DNA of 64,000 nucleotides from Corynebacterium sp. (lineage in GTDB: Bacteria; Actinomycetota; Actinomycetes; Mycobacteriales; Mycobacteriaceae): NCBI GenBank assembly GCA_030531005.1, contig JAUMTW010000008.1, forward strand, positions 67,769 to 131,768, in the 5' to 3' direction. Positions 57,452 through 64,000 of the stretch are shown here, piece after piece (position 1 is the first letter of the stretch; each line of letters starts with the position of its first letter). The notes beneath the pieces are model-generated. The model saw only the letters and a program-made list of their open reading frames with translations, ran no database searches and was not told the origin of the DNA. The translations under genes were made by a program, and so were the position numbers.

Positions 57452-58675
57452 TTGACCCGCACAATTCCAGATCGAATGACAACTGGATTACTCATTGCCT
57501 TAGCCTTTATTACGGCTTCTGGCCCATTTGCCACAGACCTTTACCTACCCGGGATGCCAGAAGTAGCTGAAGATTTAAACACCAGCACTTCGATGACACA
57601 ACTTACATTAAGTGCCTTCATGTTCGGAATGGCCCTTGGTCAGCTTTTCGTGGGCATCCTTTCTGATGCCACCGGCCGGCTGCGTCCCATGCGTATCGGA
57701 GCAATTGTGGCACTGGTTTCTGCTATTGCCTGCAGCATTGCCCCAAATATTGGTCTCCTCATCATCGCCCGCCTCTTCCATGGACTCGGTGCCGGGGCCT
57801 GTTTGGTTATTGCGCGCGCTATGGTGCCAGACATCACCAAAGGTAAGGGCGCTGCCCGCGCATACACCGTGCTCATGATGATTCAGGGCATCGCACCAGT
57901 TTTCGCCCCTGTCGTCGGTGGCATACTTGCAGACCCCATTGGCTGGCGAGGCATTTTCTGGGTGCTGACCATTCTTGTTGCTGCGCAACTAGTTATCGCA
58001 TACACCTTGCCAGAAACCCTGCCCCCAGAACAGCGCGGATCCTTTAATCTTGCAGAACTCACCAAAACCTTCACCAGCGTGATGAGCAGCCGGGCTTTCT
58101 GCTGGTACACCTTCTCATTTGCCGTTGGATTCGGTGGTTTCTTCGCTTACATTTCCGCTTCAGCCTTTGTTATCCAAGATTCCTGGGGCTTTTCGCCAGC
58201 AGTCTATTCGATCATTTTTGCCTGCAACGCCGGTGGTCTAATCCTGGCAGGTATCATCAGTAACCGCATGTTACAAACCTATAGTGAATATCAGATCACT
58301 GTGGCTGGGCTCATCATCATGCTCATTGCGGCCGTAGCCACCACGGTCTTTGCGCTGACGGATGCTTCCAATATTTTACGCCTTATCGGCTTGTTCTTCG
58401 CGGTAGCTCCACTGTCCCTAGTGGTAGGCAATCTCACTGGACTAGCTGTAGCGGAAGTGCCAGATAATACTGGTTCAGCCTCCGCTGTCACCGGATTCTT
58501 CCAATTTATTATGGCGGCCATTGCCTCACCAATCGTTGGTCTAGGCACAAATGAAAATTTCACCATGGGTATTTGTATGTTGGTTGCCTATGCTTGTTCC
58601 CTATTCGCCATTATTATTGCCAATAAAGTTTCCACCCAGTCCGCTTCTCATCGCACAGCGGGAGACTTTTCCTAA
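57452..58675 (+). CDS. Bcr/CflA-type MFS drug exporter
   Basis: A 407-residue protein with 12 helices. Family motifs: FATDLYLPGMPEVAEDL after helix 1, GQLFVGILSDATGRLRPM (motif A), and LFHGLGAGACLVIARAMVPD (motif C region). Members export chloramphenicol-, bicyclomycin- or arabinose-type compounds. TTG 57452 is preferred: GAGGAG lies 7 nt upstream; ATG 57476 is the alternative. The frame is open further up to 57329 without start signals. Confidence 0.88.
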   Translation: MTRTIPDRMTTGLLIALAFITASGPFATDLYLPGMPEVAEDLNTSTSMTQLTLSAFMFGMALGQLFVGILSDATGRLRPMRIGAIVALVSAIACSIAPNIGLLIIARLFHGLGAGACLVIARAMVPDITKGKGAARAYTVLMMIQGIAPVFAPVVGGILADPIGWRGIFWVLTILVAAQLVIAYTLPETLPPEQRGSFNLAELTKTFTSVMSSRAFCWYTFSFAVGFGGFFAYISASAFVIQDSWGFSPAVYSIIFACNAGGLILAGIISNRMLQTYSEYQITVAGLIIMLIAAVATTVFALTDASNILRLIGLFFAVAPLSLVVGNLTGLAVAEVPDNTGSASAVTGFFQFIMAAIASPIVGLGTNENFTMGICMLVAYACSLFAIIIANKVSTQSASHRTAGDFS

Positions 58676-58696
58676 ACCAACAGTCTAACCTCCGCA

Positions 58697-58732
58697 ACAA
58701 CCCAGCGTAGCTACAAAGCTACGCTGGGTTGT
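58697..58732 (+). terminator. 16-bp perfect hairpin after the MFS gene
   Basis: ACAACCCAGCGTAGCT / AGCTACGCTGGGTTGT with loop ACAA, 21 nt past the stop. No T-run, but a very stable stem. Confidence 0.7.
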
Positions 58733-59200
58733 TCGGTACATGAACTACATGAACTATGTATGTCTCAGCGATGTGCACCCAAGTAAGTCGCATCGCCTAA
58801 CTAGCAAAAATTCCATTTTAGCTATCCATAGTAACTTTCAATCACACCTGCTCGTATAGATCGCAGCTCTGAGCTCTTCCCCGAAAAATTTTTCATTGCA
58901 TGTGCCTCCAACCAACCCTTGATCTAAATTTGCCAGGGTTAGGTTTTGACTGATCAGCGCTGGTCTTAGGTGTCAATCCCACACTTCCACCCCCTGTATC
59001 ACCTCCAATCTAGGGTGGATAGACAAATTCATGCAACAACCCCCACAGCTTTTAGAAAGCACACTCCACTGAGTGATTCACAAACATTCGGCCAATAAGC
59101 AGGAAAAATACTTCACGGTATCGCCTTGGTAGCTAGTGATATCTCCGCTCCATCGACGCCCTGCCACAATTTTTAGATGCTATTAATTTTCACTAAACCA
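58733..59200. other. Intergenic stretch, nothing recognised
   Basis: About 470 bp with no open frame of note and no toxin-like gene before the HigA-like gene. Confidence 0.5.
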
Positions 59201-59229
59201 TTGTGAATGTAGTATCCGCCACTTATACT
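59201..59229 (+). promoter_or_regulatory. Promoter of the HigA-like gene
   Basis: TTGTGA, 17-bp spacer, TATACT. Transcription would start near 59236, leaving a ~106-nt leader. Confidence 0.65.
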
Positions 59230-59239
59230 AGGCACCAGT

Positions 59240-59302
59240 ATGATGAATCACATATTCCAATGTTGCTCAAACCAAAAGTTGGAGGAAGCGCTCCGCTCCT
59301 GA
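59240..59302 (+). CDS. Short leader ORF before the HigA-like gene
   Basis: ATG ATG open frame of 20 codons (MMNHIFQCCSNQKLEEALRS) beginning ~4 nt after the predicted start of transcription. Its stop lies inside the loop of the inverted repeat ACCAAAAG / CTTTTGGT (59271-59278, 59308-59315). The Cys pair and position resemble actinobacterial regulatory uORFs. Confidence 0.35.
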   Translation: MMNHIFQCCSNQKLEEALRS

Positions 59303-59341
59303 TCTCGCTTTTGGTATAGCACCAACCGTCAGGAGAAGGTC

Positions 59342-59635
59342 ATGAGCCCCGCCACCCGCCGCCACCAAGAGTCAGTTCACCCGGGCACAATTCTGCTAGA
59401 ACACATCGTGATCCCGCTCCACTGGTCAACATCAGATGCAGCAATCCTTCTCGATATTGACCCCCAGGAATGCGCCAGCATACTTGAGGCCCAAAGACCG
59501 CTGAGTCCAGAGCTAGCCCAGGCCCTAGAATGCCATGGCTTCGGCCAAGCGGATGCATGGCTGCTCCTGCAACAAGAATATGATTTTGCCTGCAACCCTC
59601 GTTCTCAAACAGCAGACGAAGCCAAAGCCGCATAG
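59342..59635 (+). CDS. Solitary HigA-type antitoxin-like protein
   Basis: A 97-residue protein. VHPGTILLEHIVIPLHWS matches the HigA/VapI N-terminus (HPGEILxEEFxxPLGxS), and LSPELAQALECHGFGQADAWLLLQQEYDF matches the helix and the W-L-LQ-YD end of the family. The recognition helix is diverged. SD GGAGAAGG precedes the ATG. No HigB toxin ORF is found on either side, so it may be a stand-alone regulator. Confidence 0.72.
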   Translation: MSPATRRHQESVHPGTILLEHIVIPLHWSTSDAAILLDIDPQECASILEAQRPLSPELAQALECHGFGQADAWLLLQQEYDFACNPRSQTADEAKAA

Positions 59636-59671
59636 CCAGCTCTGTATCCAGCCCTTCATTCAGCAGCCTGC

Positions 59672-59705
59672 CAAACAGCGCACATCTACCTTGGCGCGCT
59701 GTTTG
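59672..59705 (+). terminator. Hairpin after the HigA-like gene
   Basis: 10-bp stem CAAACAGCGC / GCGCTGTTTG with a 14-nt loop, 37 nt past the stop; no T-run on the plus strand. Confidence 0.5.
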
Positions 59706-59777
59706 ACAGGATCTCCTTTACCCCCGTATATCACACCCACCACTACTAAAGTGTCCGAAATATACTAGAGTGGTGCC

Positions 59778-59879
59778 ATGTTCATCTTCCATTCCTCTCC
59801 CAGGCTCCTTGCAGGACTCGTCGCGCAATCCCTCGTAGCGCTACGAGTGCTTGAGGCTCGCTGCCTGCATGTAGGATAG
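59778..59879 (+). CDS. Leu/Val-rich leader peptide candidate
   Basis: A 33-codon ORF (MFIFHSSPRLLAGLVAQSLV...) with 7 Leu and 4 Val codons, 11 nt after a TATACT hexamer (59761-59766). Its stop lies at the loop side of a 12-bp hairpin. It precedes a LeuA-regulatory-domain-like gene by 94 nt. The arrangement is that of a transcription or translation attenuator; no long run of Leu codons exists. Confidence 0.4.
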   Translation: MFIFHSSPRLLAGLVAQSLVALRVLEARCLHVG

Positions 59880-59908
59880 AACGGATCGACTCCCTACATG
59901 CAGGGAGT
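59832..59908 (+). promoter_or_regulatory. Alternative hairpins in the LeuA-domain gene leader
   Basis: Three dyads: CTCGTAGCGCTACGAG (59832-59847), a 12-bp stem CCTGCATGTAGG / CCTACATGCAGG (59864-59875, 59893-59904) and a 7-bp stem ACTCCCT / AGGGAGT (59889-59895, 59902-59908). The last two share bases and exclude each other. No U-run follows, so translational control is as likely as termination. Confidence 0.5.
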
Positions 59909-59973
59909 GGCCGTAACGAACCATAATTGCCGCCAAGAGTCGGTCCATCCCCCTCACACCCCAAGGATGAACC

Positions 59974-60579
59974 ATGGCTTTTGCTACCCCTTGCTTGCAG
60001 CATTCCCAAGAAGCTAACGAATTTCTGCCCTTCCGACAGCACACGCAAAAAGATCCTCAAGTCCCCCACTCGGGTGCGGGCTTATCCTCGGCTCATTGGC
60101 CCATCACTTCCGCACTCACTACTAAGGATTCTTATTCCCCCCAGCAAGCAGACACTGCTTGGGACTATTGGAATGAACACTGTGCTGTTCGCATGCCTCA
60201 AGAATTACAGGATGCTGCAAGTAACAGCACCTGGCAAGAGTTTCTCAACAAGTTGGCCCCGGCACGCAAAACCCTGTGGCAACTTAATTCCTATTCCACC
60301 CCGCCGCATGGTCTGTCTACCTGTATTTTTGAAAATGATAAAGGGCAATTCCAAACGGTAGGAACCGGACCGATTGCTTGCTACAGCAATTTACTTGCCT
60401 CGGCTTTCGCCAGCGTTGAAATCACCCAATTCCATTCTTATAACTTTGATACCCAACATTGTGTTTTGCTCCTTGGTGCCACCCCACGGAATGAATGTTG
60501 GGCTATCGGCTTTGGTCCTTCACCATCCCATGCTGCTTGCTCTGCCTTAGGCCAAGCTGCCCATCAATTACACCCCTAG
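59974..60579 (+). CDS. Stand-alone LeuA regulatory-domain-like protein
   Basis: A 201-residue protein without the TIM-barrel catalytic part of 2-isopropylmalate synthase. Its C-terminal half reads like the LeuA allosteric (dimer) domain: VGTGPIACYSNLLAS for the G-x-GP motif, and CWAIGFGPSPSHAACSALGQAAHQL for WGVGIDxNIxxASxxAxxSAxNR. The N-terminal ~50 residues are variable. AAGGA lies 7 nt before the ATG. It may bind leucine or a related ligand and tune LeuA; this is inference. Confidence 0.6.
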   Translation: MAFATPCLQHSQEANEFLPFRQHTQKDPQVPHSGAGLSSAHWPITSALTTKDSYSPQQADTAWDYWNEHCAVRMPQELQDAASNSTWQEFLNKLAPARKTLWQLNSYSTPPHGLSTCIFENDKGQFQTVGTGPIACYSNLLASAFASVEITQFHSYNFDTQHCVLLLGATPRNECWAIGFGPSPSHAACSALGQAAHQLHP

Positions 60580-60889
60580 CGATGGCTGCGTCAGTCTCCA
60601 AAGTTTCTTTGGCGGTGCGGGGCGGTACTGCTCTCACGTGCCCGGCATCGCCCTTACAAGCGGTATTCCTATAACTTTGCAAGACGTTGTGTTGCGGGGT
60701 AAGGTGGTCGACCTTTCGGGCCTGCAAATATTTTCGTAGTTGCCCACAGATGGTCACTCCGTAGATACGTGGACATGAAAAGAACCAGTTTTTCTGCCAG
60801 TGCTCATGCTGTCCCTTTTTTATAGGTATCATCAGATAGCAGATGTAGTGTTCGCGGGGCAATGCCAGCCACTTTCTACTCCTTACACC
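60580..60889. other. Intergenic region before mrpA
   Basis: About 310 bp with a small dyad CCAAAG-TTT-CTTTGG (60598-60612). An antisense frame (60503-60862, minus) looks like chance. A 30-codon plus ORF at 60582 has no start signal. Confidence 0.45.
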
Positions 60890-60917
60890 TTGGTATGCTG
60901 AACTTTTCCCGTAGAAT
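60890..60917 (+). promoter_or_regulatory. mrp operon promoter
   Basis: TTGGTA, 16-bp spacer, TAGAAT. About 55 nt of leader before the GTG. Confidence 0.5.
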
Positions 60918-60978
60918 ACGCATACTTAGCTCATCCTCAGCAGCACGCATCAATAAGACATAAGGAGCATGTGACACT

Positions 60979-63966
60979 GTGCTAGTACTTCTGTGCGCAC
61001 TAGCCCTTGCCGCTATCATCTCGCCATATCTCATAAGAAATTTGGGGAGACCAGCTTTTGGGGTGCTTTCTTTAATACCACTGGGCGGATTTGCCTGGGT
61101 CATATCGTTATTTGCCACCGGCACCTTTAAGAATGAGGGAGCACTTACTCGCCATTACGGCTGGATGACCCCGGCGCACCTCGACCTCACGTTCCGGCTG
61201 GATTCGCTCGCTGGTTTCTTTAGCTTGATCATCTTAGGCATCGGCGGCCTAGTCCTCATCTATTGTTGGGGCTATTTTGATAAGATTCCGCGTCGCCTCC
61301 AAGCCTTCGCTGGGCAAATGACCGCATTTGCCATGGCCATGTACGGGTTGGTTATCTCTGACAACTTCCTGCTCATGTACGTCTTCTGGGAGATTACTTC
61401 CGTACTTTCCTTCCTCTTGGTTGGCTACTACGGCGAACGTGCAAGCTCCCGACACTCCGCCACCCAAGCATTAATGGTCACCACTCTCGGTGGGCTTTCC
61501 ATGTTGGTTGGTATTATCCTGCTCGGTCGGCAAACCGGTATCTGGAATCTTTCGGAGTTCGCGAACGTCCCCTTGGACCAAATCCCCCATGCATCGTATG
61601 CCATCATCTTGATTCTGGCCGGTGCACTCTCTAAATCTGCCATCGCCCCTGCTCATTTCTGGCTGCCCGGTGCCATGGCCGCTCCCACCCCAGTATCGGC
61701 CTACCTACACTCCGCGGCGATGGTAAAGGCTGGCATCTATCTGATCGCCCGTCTAGCGCCAGACTTTAATGCCAATATCACCTGGCATATGATCATTATC
61801 CCGCTTGGAATGTTCTCTATGCTTATGGCTGGTTGGATGTCTCTGCGCCAGCGTGACCTCAAGTTGGTCTTGGCATACGGCACCTTAAGCCAATTAGGTT
61901 TCTTAGCCACCGTGGTAGGCATCGGTTCGCGCGAAGCATTACTCGCTGGCCTGGCATTGACCGTTGCGCACTCGCTATTCAAGGCGACCTTGTTCATGAT
62001 CGTCGGCGCCATCGATCACTGCGCTGGTACGCGCGATCTCACCGAGCTTTCTGGTTTGGGTCGCAAACAGCCCTATCTCTATAGTCTGGCGATATTGGCG
62101 GCTGCCTCCATGGCGGGACTACCTCCAATGTTCGGCTTCATTGCAAAAGAATCGGTCTTTGAAGCTGTCCTCCACGAGGAGCTACTTACCGGCCTGCCTG
62201 GCCAAGCAACCTTGGTCGCCATGGTGCTGGGATCCATCCTAACTATGGCCTATAGCCTGCGCTTTGTTCAAGGTGCCTTCGGAGGCAAGGAGGAATCCGA
62301 GGCCGTTGCCAAGATGCACCACATGAACCCCAAGCTCCTGGTTCCCCCGACGGTGCTGGTTACCTTGACTGTGTTCTTTGGCGTGTGGCCACACTGGTTA
62401 GATGCTGCTATCAACACCCACCTGGATAACACCTTCGGCCCCTCCAGTACTGGCAGCCACTTGGCTTTATGGCATGGATTTAATATTCCACTACTGCTCA
62501 GTGCGATTATCATCGTTTCCGGTAGTATCCTGCACTGGCAGCGCGCCCAGGTAGCTCGCTTGAATTTCGAGGTGCCCGCCTTCGGTGATGCCAACCGTGC
62601 GTATGATGCGGTCCTCGACGCCCTGCGTTGGGTCTCCCTACGACTGACCGCTTCTACCCAGCGCGGATCCCTGGTCTACAATCTAGCCACTATCTTCACT
62701 GTGCTTGCGGCTCTGCCATTAGTCTTGTTACTGCTCAACGAAAAAGATTCCGTACGCATTGAGCTTTGGGATTCCCTACCGCAGGCTGCAATTTCAGCAG
62801 TGTTGATCATCGTCGCTGTTACGGTGACCGTACAGCAAAACCGCCTATCTGCTCTGATTCTGGTTGGCATTACCGGCATTGGCATGGCCATGGTCTTCGC
62901 GCTACAAGGCGCGCCGGATCTGGCTTTGACTCAGCTGCTAGTAGAGACCATTACCGTGGTGATCTTCATGCTGGTACTGCGCCGCTTCCCAGCCAATACT
63001 CAATGGGTCGCCCCACCACGTAATCGTCGCGCTCGTGCTTGGCTGTCAATCTCGGTGGGTTTAAGTGCCGTTGTGGTTTCAGTTTTCGCTGCAAACGCAC
63101 GCAATACTGAAGCTGTTAGTGCTGCTATCCCAGATCTGGCCTATGAGATCGGTCATGGCGCAAATGCCGTCAACGTCCTACTCGTTGATATCCGCGCCTG
63201 GGATACTTTCGGCGAAGGTATCGTGCTGGTGGTCGCTGCTTTAGGTGTGGCATCACTGATCTACCGCACTCGCTCTTTCTCTGCGAAATCGCGTCGCCCA
63301 ATCTTACTGGCCCAAGGACGGCGCTGGTTAGCTGCAAATGCCGATGATGAACGCGTGCTGAATCGTTCTTTGATGGTAGACGTGGTCACTCGCCTGCTCT
63401 TCCCATCGATGCTAGTGCTCTCCGTGTACTTCTTTTTCTCCGGCCACAATGCCCCTGGTGGCGGTTTCGCCGGCGGCTTGGTTGCCGGCTTAGCATTGAC
63501 CCTACGCTATTTGGCAGGTGGTCGGCGCGAGTTGGACTCTACTATGCCGATTGATGCCACCACCTTGTTGGGGGTTGGCGCCTTGACCAGTACCTTGTCT
63601 GCGGTATGGCCGATGTTCTTTGGTGATCCCCCACTAACCTCCTATATCTGGGATGTGGAGCTGCCACTGATCGGCGATATTCACGTCGCCTCCGCCTTAC
63701 TATTTGACCTCGGTGTGTACCTCATCGTTGTCGGCTTGACCTTGCACATTCTGCGCGCTTTGGGTGGACAGCTAGACGAGGATGAAGAAGAGCGTAAGGA
63801 ACGCGCCCGCGAGCGCGTCCAAGCACTGCGTGAGCGTCAGACAGTGGGTGCAACCAAAACTACCCGCGTCACCCAAGCTGGAGCCCGCCCAAAGCCGAGT
63901 GTGCATCAGTCCTCTGGTCCGCAGATCACTCCGCCCAATATTCTCGATGCAGGAAAGGATGCCTAA
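60979..63966 (+). CDS. mrpA: Mrp Na+/H+ antiporter subunit A (MnhA, with MnhB domain)
   Basis: Largest subunit of a multi-gene cation/proton antiporter related to respiratory complex I. The 995-residue product has an NuoL-like core (FWEITSVLSFLLVGYY, LSKSAIAPAHFWLPGAMAAPTPVSAYLHSAAMVKAG with the proton-path Lys/Glu) and a C-terminal MnhB-like part (FFFSGHNAPGGGFAGGLVAGLAL). The GTG at 60979 has AAGGAG ~11 nt upstream; earlier start codons stop at once. A charged ~70-residue tail follows. It overlaps the next subunit gene (TAATG). Confidence 0.94.
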   Translation: MLVLLCALALAAIISPYLIRNLGRPAFGVLSLIPLGGFAWVISLFATGTFKNEGALTRHYGWMTPAHLDLTFRLDSLAGFFSLIILGIGGLVLIYCWGYFDKIPRRLQAFAGQMTAFAMAMYGLVISDNFLLMYVFWEITSVLSFLLVGYYGERASSRHSATQALMVTTLGGLSMLVGIILLGRQTGIWNLSEFANVPLDQIPHASYAIILILAGALSKSAIAPAHFWLPGAMAAPTPVSAYLHSAAMVKAGIYLIARLAPDFNANITWHMIIIPLGMFSMLMAGWMSLRQRDLKLVLAYGTLSQLGFLATVVGIGSREALLAGLALTVAHSLFKATLFMIVGAIDHCAGTRDLTELSGLGRKQPYLYSLAILAAASMAGLPPMFGFIAKESVFEAVLHEELLTGLPGQATLVAMVLGSILTMAYSLRFVQGAFGGKEESEAVAKMHHMNPKLLVPPTVLVTLTVFFGVWPHWLDAAINTHLDNTFGPSSTGSHLALWHGFNIPLLLSAIIIVSGSILHWQRAQVARLNFEVPAFGDANRAYDAVLDALRWVSLRLTASTQRGSLVYNLATIFTVLAALPLVLLLLNEKDSVRIELWDSLPQAAISAVLIIVAVTVTVQQNRLSALILVGITGIGMAMVFALQGAPDLALTQLLVETITVVIFMLVLRRFPANTQWVAPPRNRRARAWLSISVGLSAVVVSVFAANARNTEAVSAAIPDLAYEIGHGANAVNVLLVDIRAWDTFGEGIVLVVAALGVASLIYRTRSFSAKSRRPILLAQGRRWLAANADDERVLNRSLMVDVVTRLLFPSMLVLSVYFFFSGHNAPGGGFAGGLVAGLALTLRYLAGGRRELDSTMPIDATTLLGVGALTSTLSAVWPMFFGDPPLTSYIWDVELPLIGDIHVASALLFDLGVYLIVVGLTLHILRALGGQLDEDEEERKERARERVQALRERQTVGATKTTRVTQAGARPKPSVHQSSGPQITPPNILDAGKDA

Positions 63967-64000
63967 TGGCTGCTAATCTCTCCCTCCTGCTCGCCGCAGG
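63966..64000 (+). CDS. Start of the next Mrp subunit gene (probably mrpC)
   Basis: ATG shares one base with the mrpA stop; only 11 codons (MAANLSLLLAA) are in the window. By operon order it should be the MnhC subunit. Confidence 0.6.
   Translation, partial: MAANLSLLLAA

Noticed and set aside
58930..58960. DtxR-like iron box TTAGGTTTTGACTGATC
   Set aside because: Only one half-site matches and no gene starts nearby.
60503..60862. 119-codon minus frame before mrpA
   Set aside because: It overlaps the end of the LeuA-domain-like gene in antisense and has no start signals or recognisable motifs.

Overview
The window looks like chromosome of a Corynebacterium species (Actinomycetota) of moderate G+C. 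The main evidence is conserved gene order. The run lysS, pantoate-ligase paralogue, DUF2520-like, DUF6779-like, DUF3180, folK, folB, folP, folE, ftsH, hpt, tilS, dacB, ppa matches the arrangement known in Mycobacterium and Corynebacterium. Many genes also have a -10 hexamer 6-8 nt before the start codon and no ribosome binding site, as expected for leaderless actinobacterial mRNAs. Layout: 1-8.9 kb holds a truncated secreted protein, radA behind a perfect SOS box, a beta carbonic anhydrase, mutY, a ThrE-like exporter, clpC and a Nudix hydrolase. 8.9-15.2 kb is nutrient uptake: a nucleoside hydrolase/MFS operon, a monoacylglycerol-lipase-like hydrolase, a GlcNAc-type PTS permease and a PfoR-like EIIC protein. 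15.4-18.8 kb has an operator-rich intergenic stretch, an ABC-ATPase-like protein with no P-loop, and a YhgE/Pip membrane protein. 19.2-33.7 kb is the conserved lysS-fol-ftsH-hpt-tilS-dacB block. 34.0-36.0 kb holds phosphate metabolism (ppa, rhodanese, ppk2). 36.5-42.6 kb is a CobN/ChlI/ChlD-type metal chelatase operon, followed by a HAD phosphatase, an aldehyde dehydrogenase and an SDR. 46.2-49.0 kb is a copper module (CsoR-type operator, copA, csoR). 49.1-53.9 kb is AT-rich and gene-poor, with an ABC exporter pair, one small membrane protein and apparent decay. 53.9-58.7 kb holds groEL, an M20 dipeptidase and a Bcr/CflA-type MFS exporter. 58.7-64 kb holds a solitary HigA-like protein and a stand-alone LeuA-regulatory-domain-like protein, each behind a short upstream reading frame and hairpins, then the start of an Mrp Na+/H+ antiporter operon. 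The most novel-looking items are the candidate attenuator before the LeuA-domain protein (59.76-60.58 kb), the solitary HigA with its own short leader ORF (59.2-59.6 kb), the nucleotide-site-less ATPase paired with YhgE, the degenerate PanC paralogue in the fol cluster, and the coupled N-terminal extension of TilS. No tRNA, rRNA, CRISPR array or intact insertion sequence was recognised. All identifications rest on motif recognition; no database search was run.
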